Below, one piece after another: positions 49,962-58,891 of a stretch of 64,000 bases of DNA (position 1 is its first letter; every line of letters starts with the position of its first letter). Location: the NCBI RefSeq assembly GCF_014066305.1, contig NW_023501042.1, positions 1,062,501 to 1,126,500 on the forward strand, read 5' to 3'. A program made the position numbers and the translations under genes. The notes below the pieces were generated by a model. The model worked only from the letters and a program-made list of their open reading frames with translations, did not search any database and had not been told where the DNA came from. This DNA comes from Letharia columbiana. Lineage: Eukaryota; Ascomycota; Lecanoromycetes; Lecanorales; Parmeliaceae.

Positions 49962-50757
49962 ATGTCGGGAGACCTGAAGGCATCAGATGCCAAAGTCATA
50001 TCGACTGAACCATTGGTATCTTCAACCACAATTGTCCCGTGCCCCAGCTAATGAGAGCAGATGATCAAAGATGCCCGCTGGACAAAGCTCGTCTTGTACA
50101 CTACGTATAAAAAAATTCCACAATAAATGCTTTCTTACTATGGTTTTAGGACAACATATACCGATCCATTGGGTAAACGGCGAACCTGGGAGTCTGCCGA
50201 ACGCTCTACACGGCCTAAAAACTCTCCGATTGATGGAGTTGGCATTGTAGCTATCCTACAAAAGCCATCAGGCCCTGAACTCCTATTGCAAAAGCAGTTT
50301 CGTCCTCCTATCAATAAAGTGGTTATTGAAGTGCCCGCAGGCCTTGTCGATGAAGGAGAAACTGCAGAGGAGAGTGCGGTTCGGGAGTTGAGGGAGGAGA
50401 CCGGGTATGTTGGAATCGCGGCGGAGGTCTCACCCGTTATGTTCAACGGTGAGTCTTAACCAGGTTTTCCCGACTTTGTAGAGGGGAAGATGTCTCAACC
50501 ACAACTCGTTTTTAGACCCTGGGTTTTGCAATACGAACTTGAATATGGTCCATGTCAATGTCGATATGTCGCTACAAGAAAATCAAAATCTTAAGCCCGA
50601 GCTGGAAGAGAACGAGTTCATCGAAGTCTTCTCGACCCCACTGAAGACGTTATATGCCGAATGCAAACGTCTAGAGGCAGAGGGTTACGCCATAGATGCA
50701 AGGGTGGGAACGCTTGCTGAAGGTATTGAGGTTGCGAGGAGATGGAAGCTACAGTGA
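49962..50757 (+). CDS. Nudix hydrolase, ADP-ribose pyrophosphatase (Ysa1/NUDT5-like)
   Basis: Predicted cytosolic hydrolase of ADP-ribose and related nucleoside diphosphate sugars. Proposed exons 49962-50015, 50061-50095, 50150-50448 and 50516-50757 give 209 residues, a usual family length. Introns of 45, 54 and 67 bp have GT-AG ends. The start was chosen because exon 1 (MSGDLKASDAKVISTEPL) and exon 2 (DARWTKLV) restore the family N-terminus. A start at 50127 would instead lie inside intron 2. The Nudix box is complete: G94, E100, R108-E109, E112-E113, G115. The segment after the third splice (DPGFCNTN) and the ENEFIEVF region fit Ysa1/NUDT5. Composition is normal, with no RIP stops. The promoter is short (174 bp to MITE 2). 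Exons 1 and 2 rest on similarity and splice signals only; exons 3 and 4 are firm. Confidence 0.9.
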
Positions 50758-51319
50758 TTATGACCTTTTGGTAAGATAACACGAGACCACAAATGTCGGC
50801 CGTGCCGGGTATCAGAATGGTGAGGTGGTGGACCATACGCCTAGCAAAAGCATAGAAAAAGCCCTTCGTGGCGAGACAAATTTGTGATGAAGCTTTACAC
50901 ATGCACTTACCTTCAGATCCTCCAGAGATGCCATTGTTGACGGGGCATGCCTCTTGCTCTTTCGAACTAGGTATGCACCGTAACGCTCCAAGCGCAGAAC
51001 AAGATTTTCAGAATCTTTGTAGCTCGAAAACGCTCTCCTCGCTCATGTACTGTATGTACTTTTACAATCCCATTGTTAGTGAGATTTTCAGTGTACGACG
51101 CATCGCGCGTGAATTATTTTCAAAATTCCCGCCGTAGTTATTGGAAGCCAATAAGTTGTGGGTTCCCAAAGTCTTGGCGATCATTATCTTGGCGATCTAA
51201 GATCAAACTCTGGGCAATCAAATTCTTGGACAGAGACATCGCGAATCTTTACCATCTCTTCCTCGGTTTTCAACAGCAATGCATCTTTGCTACACTCCTA
51301 GTCATTCAATTCTCCCTGT
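50758..51319. promoter_or_regulatory. intergenic region between the Nudix gene and ERG1
   Basis: 562 bp of normal composition holding the 3' end of the Nudix gene and the presumed ERG1 promoter. Pyrimidine-rich stretches precede the ERG1 start (51250-51340). Small open stretches on both strands (50618-50902, 50868-51137, 51073-51360) are not conserved-looking and are not supported. I see no convincing TATA box or sterol-response element. Confidence 0.45.
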
Positions 51320-52932
51320 ATGATCTCCCACCACCTCCAAGTCATGTCTCATATACATGATACCCCCCCGCCATCCTCCCCAAGTCTGCCTACCTCGATT
51401 TCCTCTCCACCCTCACCTACAATCATCAAACCCACAGAGCTGTCACCAAAAACTCTCCGTCGAATGCTCCACCACGAATCGGATGTCTTGATCGTCGGAG
51501 CTGGCATCCTCGGCACTGCCCTTGCCATCACGCTTGCCCGTCCCCCACACTCTCGCTCCGTGACCCTCCTCGAAAAATCTCTTAAAGAGCCCGATCGGAT
51601 TGTCGGCGAACTTTTGCAACCTGGTGGTGTCTCTGCGTTGAAAGATCTAGGTCTAGAGGAGTGTTTAGAGGGGATTGATAGTGTGAGGGTCAAGGGGTAT
51701 GAGGTCATATATTACGGGCAAGGGGTCGAGATTGGGTATCCGGGCAATACTGTTGGGAGCCAGAGGTCAGAGGGTGATGTGGCGGGAGGGAAGAACCTGA
51801 GACGGGAGGGAAGGAGTTTTCACCACGGCAGATTTATACGAAGATTAAGGGAATTGGCTACGAAAGAACAGAACGTATCGGTTGTGGAGAGCACAGTCAC
51901 GGAGGTAGTCAAATGCGAGCACACAGGTCACATCCTGGGCGTGCAATGCCTGAACAGCTGCGGGAAAAACGTCTATTTCGGCCAATTGACTGTTCTAGCG
52001 GACGGGTATGCTAGCAAATTTCGGAAGCAGTATATCTCTCGGTCCGTCGTTAGCAAAAGTCGATTTTGGGGCTTGGAACTTATCGATGCTGTCTTGCCGA
52101 AACCACTGCATGGGCATGTGCTCCTCGGAGACGGCGCGCCAGTGCTGCTGTACCAAATCGGATCAAGAGAAACAAGGGCTCTGGTTGATGTGCCCGAGGG
52201 TTTGGATACTGCCAGTACGAAGAACGGTGGCGTAAAGAGACATCTGAGAGAGGTGGTCTTGCCAAGCTTGCCAAAGTGCGTGAAGCCCTCGTTCGAGAGA
52301 GCACTGGACGAGGGCAAGCTGAGAAGTATGCCAAATTCGTTCCTGCCCCCGAGCGTCAACCGGTTTCCTGGTATGGTGATGCTAGGAGACGCTATGAACA
52401 TGAGACATCCCCTGACTGGCGGGGGGATGACCGTCGCATTCAATGATGTGGTGCTGTTGAAGGAGTTATTGAGCCCAGAAGTGGTGCCGGATTTGGGGAA
52501 CACTAAGCTTGTGTTAAAGCAGATGGAAAAGTTTCACTGGAGGAGAAAGGGGTTGACGAGTGTTATCAACATACTCGCACAGGCACTGTACTCTCTCTTT
52601 GCTGCAAATGGTATGTATGCGAGGCCTCGATGTTGATCAGCACTGATGTTAGTCTAGATCCTCAACTCAAGGCTCTGCAGCTGGGCTGTTTCCGTTACTT
52701 TCAATGTGGCGGCCAATGCGTCGATGGTCCAGTCGGACTGCTTGCCGGTATTATTCGCCGGCCACTTCTGTTGTTCTACCACTTCTTCTCTGTCGCACTG
52801 CTCTCGATATGGCTAGTCCTCTCGGAATCGCCTTTGTACAACATGCCTCTGACTCTAATATCGAGTGTCAGCATACTCTATAAGGCTTGTGTGGTGCTGT
52901 CTCCATTCGTTCTTTCGGAGCTCAAAAACTAG
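51320..52932 (+). CDS. ERG1: squalene epoxidase (squalene monooxygenase)
   Basis: FAD-dependent enzyme of the endoplasmic reticulum membrane that converts squalene to 2,3-oxidosqualene, a committed step of ergosterol synthesis and the target of allylamine antifungals. Exons 51320-52610 and 52658-52932 (47-bp GT-AG intron) give 521 residues. A second Met at codon 9 would give 513. Motifs in order: the FAD Rossmann signature GAGILG (60-65), RIVGELLQPGG (93-103), the ADG motif (227-229), and GDAMNMRHPLTGGGMT (356-371), which carries the second FAD motif and active-site residues. Two hydrophobic C-terminal segments follow, after CVDGPVGLLAGI. The N-terminal 50 residues are Pro/Ser-rich and lack the usual transmembrane helix. 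The splice is chosen because it joins LFAAN to DPQLKALQLGCFRYF; the alternative acceptor 5 bp upstream gives an immediate stop. No RIP damage. Confidence 0.95.
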
Positions 52933-53423
52933 CACGAAAACGCATAAAGGACACTGATTCGAAACTTCTCTAGTCGCTGGCCTGATGATGTACATACTGC
53001 ATCCTACATCTGATAGTGGTACAGCGATAGCATTGTATACTATATTGAGCTTTCTTGCTTTACTCAGCACAAACAGAAACTGGTTGACGACCTACAGGAT
53101 CGTTGTAGTCTGCTCTATTCCCTGCCAGGTTTTACTTCGGCATTCGAGGTCGAAAAATATCTTTCACGATGGTTCACATCCTGCAGGGGCCGAAGCCGAA
53201 ACCCCTAAGAAAATGACCCTAGTGCGTGTCAACGAGAACCCCCGACAGATGGGCCCTTTTGGATAACCCGGCCAATTGAATTGGCTCTTGATGTGTTATG
53301 ACTGGCATTCTCGTGATTGAGCGACACGTTGGAACCTCTTTTCAACTTCGTTGCACACGTCGAGAGATGAAAACTCTACCTAGCTTGACGAAGTGGTTTC
53401 TGTTGAATGCCAGCCCTCTTCTA
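52933..53423. other. ERG1 3' flank, right edge of gene island
   Basis: Normal composition, no supported gene. The 93-aa open stretch at 52985-53266 has no recognisable feature and probably lies in 3' untranslated sequence. The island ends abruptly at 53424, where a copia family E LTR begins. Confidence 0.5.
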
Positions 53424-53629
53424 TGTTGAAATTCGGGTCCGTGCCTCTTGGCACCAAGGCGCGCCTATATCAAGTCGCTCTTTCCTTTTATAGAACTTTA
53501 TAATTAATATAACTAAAGATCTTACTTTATATTTCTATAGATTATAAATCTAAGCTTTATTTAATAACTACTATATTATAACTATTATTTATATCTATAG
53601 TTATAACTATTTTAATCTTTTAATATTTA
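53424..53629 (+). mobile_element. copia family E, 5' LTR and leader fragment
   Basis: LTR 53424-53539 starts TGTTGAAATTCG, followed by GATTATAAATCT (mutated half-tRNA-iMet primer-binding site) and about 90 bp of leader shared with 58892-58980 and 63609-63700. Cut off at 53630 by a Helitron-like element. The first 70 bp of the LTR are almost unmutated. The island-side boundary is therefore a transposon insertion. Confidence 0.75.
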
Positions 53630-54075
53630 CGAGTTTAAGTTTATAAATTAAATTTATAATCTATTTTTTTAAATTAGAGCTATCGAGTAAATTTAATAAG
53701 CGATATTTATTAAGCGATATTTGAAATTCTTTATTTCTAAATAATTATAAGACTAAATTCTATAATTTTTAAATCGTTAAAATACGAAGTTTACGCTTTA
53801 TCGATTTTTTTAAGAGAATTAAAAAAGTTATTTCGAATTTAAATAATATATATCTATTTTTTTCTAAATTAAAGCTATCGAGTAAACTTTAATAAGAGAT
53901 ATGGAAATTTCTTACTTTTAAATAATTATAAGATTAAACTTTATAATTTTTATATTATTAAAAAGCGTAAACTACGATCTATAATGAAAATTAAAAATAA
54001 TTTTTTTAATAGAAATTAGTAAAGTTATTAAATAGTTAAAAGTAGAATAAGAGATTTTAATAGTTATTATCGAAA
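53630..54075 (-). mobile_element. Helitron-like element, RIP-mutated, 5' end missing
   Basis: The hairpin end is on the left (CGAG, then a palindrome around TAAATTAAATTTA). The internal block with GAGCTATCGAGTAAA is present twice (about 53677 and 53870), as in the copy at 44743. Its right end is lost where copia C begins. Confidence 0.55.
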
Positions 54076-54487
54076 TATATTATCTAACTAAATTAAAAGA
54101 TTAGTTAAGACGAGAAAGATTTATCGAGACTTAATAATATATATATTTATAATACTCTTTATAATTAGATCTAATTAATTAAGTATTTTATTTATTACTT
54201 TTAATAGATTATAAGTCTAAATTATAGAATATTTATTTAATATATTACTTATAAGCCAGCTAGCTTATTAATTAAGTATTTAAAAAATAGAGAAAAGCTT
54301 TATTATAATATTATATCGCTTAGCGATATTATTATAATATTAAATATCTAATTAATTTACTTTAAGATAATTTAATAGTACTTTTTAAGCTTCATTAACC
54401 TCTAAATAATAAGTTATACTTATTATATAATAATTATAACTCTTATAAAGATCTTACTATTACTATTTTTAACTATTATATTAAAAA

Positions 54488-54660
54488 ATAAGAAATTAAA
54501 ATAAAGAGCTTAAGTATTAAGTTAATTAAAAATTTTGTTATATTAATTAATTAGTTAAGCGCTTTAAACGATAATAAGAAATTAAAATAAAGAGCTTAAG
54601 TATTAAGTTAATTAAAATTTTTATTATATTAATTAATTAGTTAAGCGCTTTAAACGATAT
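54488..54660. repeat. direct duplication of about 87 bp
   Basis: Two adjacent copies of AAATAAGAAATTAAAATAAA ... AGCGCTTTAAACGAT (about 54488-54572 and 54574-54659), nearly identical. The counterpart in copia B (28910-29000) has one copy, so the duplication happened in copia C. Confidence 0.75.
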
Positions 54661-55450
54661 TAATTTTATCTATAAAACGCTAAATCTATAAATAGAAATA
54701 ATATAATTATAAAAGAAGTAGTATATAAAAAAATATTTTTATTTTTTAATCGAAATATAGTTATTTTAGTTAAATAGATTATAATAAAATACTATTATAT
54801 TAATACTATTAATCGCTTAATTAACGAGTTATTAAATTAATAATCAAATATTTAGCTAATAAAGAATATAATTATTATATAAGATAAAGAATATAAAAAG
54901 TTTTTAAATTTTTTATTTAATATAAACTCTATATCTATCTAATTATCTTTAAATCTAATTATATCTTAAAAAAATTCTTTATCTAATTATATTAATTAAG
55001 ATAATATTATATACTCTAAATATAATTATATATTAACGTCTTCTCTTAATTAAGATAATATTAAATACTTTAAATATAATTATTTATTAATATTCTTCGT
55101 AATTTAAAATAAACTTAAAAATTATTATAGATTATATACGTTTATTATACCTTTAGATATTCTTTAAAAATAATTTTATATATTATATAATAAAGTACGC
55201 GCGGGTAGATATATCTTTAAGCGCGATTTTTCTCGATATAAACTAATATTAAATAAAGTTTAATATTAATTTAAAAAGCGTTTAAAAAGTTAAGAATATA
55301 ATTATATATCTATCTATTTCTCTAATAACTCTATAATTCCTAATAATTTAACTCGCGAGTTATTTCTCAAATTAATTAATAGCGAGAATCTCTTTAATAT
55401 TATTATATAATCTATTAAATTTAATTCTCTTATAAGCTCTTAATTTCTTT

Positions 55451-55454
55451 ATAC
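55451..55454. repeat. target-site duplication, left (ATAC)
   Basis: Repeated at 56080-56083. The empty site in copia B (28107-28110, complement) reads ACGC once, and both copies here are explained by RIP-type changes of that sequence. Confidence 0.6.
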
Positions 55455-56079
55455 ATCTGCAAATCTGAAAAGTTCCTGCAAAATTTGAAATTGCTGATCG
55501 CGCGTTTGTCGCGGAAATTACAAAATCCGTTGAATTAGTAAATCTAATTAGAATCCGTCTAAATTCTATCGATTTAGTAAATCTAATTAGAATCTATCTA
55601 AATTCCGCCGATTTAATAACTATTTTAATCTTTTCTATTAGTTCTATTAGTTTAGTAGTAATATATATAAAAAAAGAAAAGTTCTAATAATCGACGTTGC
55701 GATAATAAGATTTTACGATAATAAATATTAACGCTAACTCAAATTTGACTACGAAATTAAATAATTTAATAAAATTAGTTATATAAGTAATACTCTAATA
55801 TAACGTATAATAATACGTATATTAATAATAATATATATTAATATTATATATATATAGAATAATACTTAGAGTATATTAAAGTGTATTACGTAAAATTTTT
55901 AAAGTTACTAAAAATTTTTAAAGTTGCTAAACTAATAGAACTAGCGGAAAGAATTAAAATAGTTATTAAACCGACGGAAAGGATTGGATATAGACAAAGT
56001 CTGCTAAATAGGCTAAATCGTGCTTATGGTACGGACCCGGCGGAAATCGTACGGAAAGGAACTTTTCAGATTTGCAGAT
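55455..56079. mobile_element. 625-bp non-autonomous DNA element
   Basis: Perfect terminal inverted repeats of 22 bp beginning ATCTGCAAATCTGAAAAG. It carries an internal direct duplication of about 48 bp around TTAGTAAATCTAATTAGAAT (55532-55625). The middle is RIP-mutated and the ends are not. Open stretches at 55881-56114 (+) and 55966-56199 (-) overlap each other and cross the end of the element; neither is a gene. Superfamily not assignable from the termini alone. Confidence 0.72.
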
Positions 56080-56989
56080 ATACTCTAAATAATATATTAA
56101 AGTTAAAGCTATAAATCTTAAATTATCTTTTATTATAGTAAAATTTTTCAAATAATAAAAAACTTTTAAAGAAAAAAATCGAACAAGAAAAGGCCCCAAA
56201 TTTAAATTCTTGGGATTTTTCTTTTTTTTTTTTTTAATTAAAAGGGGGTGGATTTTTTCTAAGTCAAATCGAATTTTAGCCCTAGCCCTAAGTCAAATCG
56301 AACTCTGATCGCTTGCTGTGCGTTTTTGACCTACTTCCACCACTACAAAATTGATTTAATCTATGTGGTATACAGGCACATATGTGCGGAGAGAGGCGCG
56401 CTAAGGCCTATTTGGAAGGTGTATTAAGTGTGAAGGATTGATCCGTAATAATTGCCCATAAAAAACAGAGAAAGGCCATGTCCTTATGGCAAGAAGTATC
56501 GAAATACCGGAAAGAAATGGAGACAACGTGCCAATTAGTGGTGTGAATCCCACAATATCTCCTGCCGCAGTGAAATCTTTCGAATAATGAAATAGCTGTA
56601 GACATCGGACGGTTTCAATTCGTCCAAATATGCATCGTTCAATGTTCCTCCTGCAGAGGCCTAATTGGCTGTGATCGTCGCAGTAGATCCTCCTCTTGTG
56701 ACGTTATTGATGTACCATATGAATGCAGTGGGGATGATAGGCCAAGTTGCAGTGGGGATGACAGGCTAAGTTGCAGTGGTGTTCTCCGCTTGCTGAGTGA
56801 TGATTTGATGTGGAACCGTGGAGAGCATATAACGTGGGATCTTGGAGAGCTGAGCCGTGTTCTTGGTGCTGGGGGCCTTATTGCCGCTTGGTTTCTCCGC
56901 AGTGTTCTCCGCATTCGCCTGCTATCGTGACTTCTCTTACCCTGGCTAAGTGGATTGGTGTGAGACCGTGGAGAGTAGGCCTATTGTGT

Positions 56990-57740
56990 CACTGCTGCTG
57001 ATGACTATCTCCGCAGTGTTCTCCGCAGTGTTCTCCGCATTCGCCTGCTGTCGTGACTTCTCTTGCCCTGGCTGAGTGGATTGGTGTGGGATCTTGGAGA
57101 GCTGAGCCGTGTTTTTGACGATGGTGGCCTTGTTGCCGCTTGGTTTCTCCGCAGTGTTCTCCACATTTGCCTGTTGTAGTTCCTCCTCTTGCTCCTCCTC
57201 TTGTAGAGTATTAGACTGAGTGGCTAGCTGAGTGGCTGACTGAGTGGATGACTGATATGACGTGGGATCTTGGAGAGCTAAGCCGTGTTCTTGACGATGG
57301 TGGCCTTGTTGCCGCTTAGTTTCTCCGCAGTATTCTCCGCATTTACCTGTTGTAGTTCCTCCTCTTACTCCTTCTCTTGTAGAGTATCAGACTGAGTAGC
57401 TAGCTGAGTGGCTGACTGAGTGGATGACTGATATGACGTGGGATCTTGGAGAGCTGAGCCGTGTTCTTGACGATGGTGGCCTTGTTACCGCTTGATTTCT
57501 CCGCAGTGTTCTCCGCATTTGCCTGCTGTCGTGACTTCTCTTGCCCTGGCTGAGTGGATTGGTGTGGGATCTTGGAGAGCTGAGCCGTGTTTTTGACGAT
57601 GGTGGCCTTGTTGCCGCTTGGTTTCTCCGCAGTGTTCTCCACATTTGCCTGTTGTAGTTCCTCCTCTTGCTCCTCCTCTTGTAGAGTATCAGACTGAGTG
57701 GCTAGCTGAGTGGCTGACTGAGTGGATGACTGAGTGACTG
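56990..57740. repeat. tandem repeat segment within the large Helitron-like element
   Basis: Repeats of about 90-230 bp composed of shared modules: GGGATCTTGGAGAGCTGAGC, GACGATGGTGGCCTTGTTGC, GTTTCTCCGCAGTGTTCTCC and TGAGTGGCTAGCTGAGTGGC. Modules are reshuffled between at least four copies starting at about 56820, 57085, 57258 and 57435. Minus-strand translation yields repeated ENTAEKPSGNKATIVKNTAQ-type units; frame varies between copies. Confidence 0.8.
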
Positions 57741-57749
57741 GCTGACGAT

Positions 57750-58043
57750 CTAACTGAGTGGATTGCTGGGCTGATAGGGTAGGTAGTGTTGACTGAGCGG
57801 CTGGTCGAGTATCGCTGGCTTGGGAGGAGTATGTAGGGGAGGACGATGGCTATGAATCCGTTCGGGCTCTTTTTGAGGGCCTTCCAACGCGTTTATGAGT
57901 AGGATGGTATATGGGTAACGCGCGGTGTAGCTGGGTGGGCTGGGGGCGTCAGTAGGGGCTCTAAGAGGCGGGCAAAAGGGGTGTACGTGCCTGAAGCGTT
58001 TAGTAACGTTTCCGCGAGGGGTACCGAGGACGATTGTGTTCAT
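57750..58043 (-). CDS. hypothetical 97-aa frame in the Helitron-like element
   Basis: Minus-strand frame beginning MNTIVLGTPRGNVTKRFRH and ending in Pro/Ser-rich sequence. The start region is preserved in the RIP-mutated copy at about 31380-31560, showing that it belongs to the element. It stops just before the tandem-repeat segment, whose frames (57387-57644, 57400-57642, 56946-57164, 56639-56914, all minus) could be later exons or shifted continuations of one gene. I do not recognise the protein. It may be a gene fragment captured by the element, which is common in Helitrons, or it may be untranslated. Confidence 0.35.
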   Translation of the reverse strand: MNTIVLGTPRGNVTKRFRHVHPFCPPLRAPTDAPSPPSYTARYPYTILLINALEGPQKEPERIHSHRPPLHTPPKPAILDQPLSQHYLPYQPSNPLS

Positions 58044-58457
58044 ATTGGTGGAATTGATAGAATTGGTAGAGTGGTGGAAGAATAATGGTTACACAAACAA
58101 ACAGGTGGAAGGATTATTATTATCCGATCCCGGACGCGTTTGGTGTGACTACCATATTTGAATGTCCATTTAATCCACCAATAGTAGGCCAAACTTCATA
58201 ATTTTTACAGCGTTAGAAAGCGCAAACTGAGCTCTATAATTTACGAAATTATGAAGTAACAGCATCCGTAGGGAGCTGGTTATTTCAGAGTGTAAAACTT
58301 CTACACACAAATTTTTGATGAGGGAGCTCGGGAGGGCTAGCGGGCTGACTCAGCCGGTCTAACTAAAGAGCGTAGTGACCCTGAATTTATGATTGGCTGC
58401 ACATACAAATTCAAGGTTTTCTAGCTCAGCCCTACCTTATTCTTTTATATATACTGA

Positions 58458-58726
58458 TAATTTTAATTCGTCTAAATATATATCGTTCGATATTTCTTCT
58501 ATAGAGACTTAATTAACTATAATTATTATAATAGATTCTTCTCTTATAATATTATTATAATAATAATATATTATATTAATATAATAGAAATAATAAATTA
58601 AGTTATAATAGTATTCTTCGCTTATTAAGTAATAATTTAATATAAAATCGTAGAGAGTATATAATATAAGATCTTAAAGAGCTAAGTCGTATTCTTAACG
58701 ATAATAGCTTTATTATCGCTTAATTT
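58458..58726 (-). mobile_element. older fragment of the large Helitron-like element
   Basis: RIP-mutated copy of 56600-56880: TTTTAATTCGTCTAAATATA corresponds to TTTCAATTCGTCCAAATATG, and the similarity continues through the TCTTATAAT region. Cut on the right by the copia E LTR at 58727. Confidence 0.7.
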
Positions 58727-58891
58727 TATTGAAATTCGAATCACGTAACTCTTAGCGTCTTGGCGGTCACGTGACTACGTCACGTGACTACGTCACGTAA
58801 CACGTCTTAGCGCGTTTATATTAAATTACTCTTTTCTTTTATAGAACTCTATAGTTAATATAACTAAGTATCTTATCTTTATATTTTAATA
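58727..58891 (+). repeat. copia family E LTR (second copy)
   Basis: Starts TATTGAAATTCG and ends TAATA, followed by GATTATAAATTT (primer-binding site remnant). Contains CACGTGACTACGT in tandem (58770-58800). Matches 63457-63608 and, in part, 53424-53539. Confidence 0.78.

Larger units (their letters stand above)
54080..56183 (+). mobile_element. Ty1/copia element C, 5' part
   Basis: The end of a copia A/B-type LTR (54080-54215), then the primer-binding site GATTATAAGTCT (54216-54227) and gag sequence to 55454. It resumes after a 625-bp insertion (56080 onward) and is cut at 56184 by the large Helitron-like copy. Aligns in reverse complement with 28000-29400 of copia B. Confidence 0.75.
56184..58457 (-). 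mobile_element. Helitron-like element, large form, almost unmutated (about 2.27 kb)
   Basis: On the minus strand it starts TCAGTATATATAAAAG after an A (58457). It ends with a degenerate hairpin (CCAAGAATTTAAATTTGG), then GGCCTTTTCTTG before a T (56184). The internal sequence keeps normal CA/TG, unlike the related copy 30961-32858, so it is recent or escaped RIP. It contains a tandem-repeat segment and an open reading frame start. No Rep/helicase. It lies against copia C on one side and an older fragment of its own family on the other. The 56.2-kb boundary is less certain than the 58.4-kb one. Confidence 0.65.

Noticed and set aside
49766..50029. 87-aa minus-strand frame (MVEDTNGSVDM...)
   Set aside because: It overlaps exons 1 and 2 of the Nudix gene in antisense and runs into MITE 2; no domain recognised.
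51349..52503. Antisense frames within ERG1 (51349-51708, 51973-52503, 52080-52334) and 52008-52235 in another + frame
   Set aside because: Shadows of the ERG1 coding sequence, which has clear family motifs.
52985..53266. 93-aa plus-strand frame downstream of ERG1
   Set aside because: No recognisable motif, and it lies where 3' untranslated sequence is expected.
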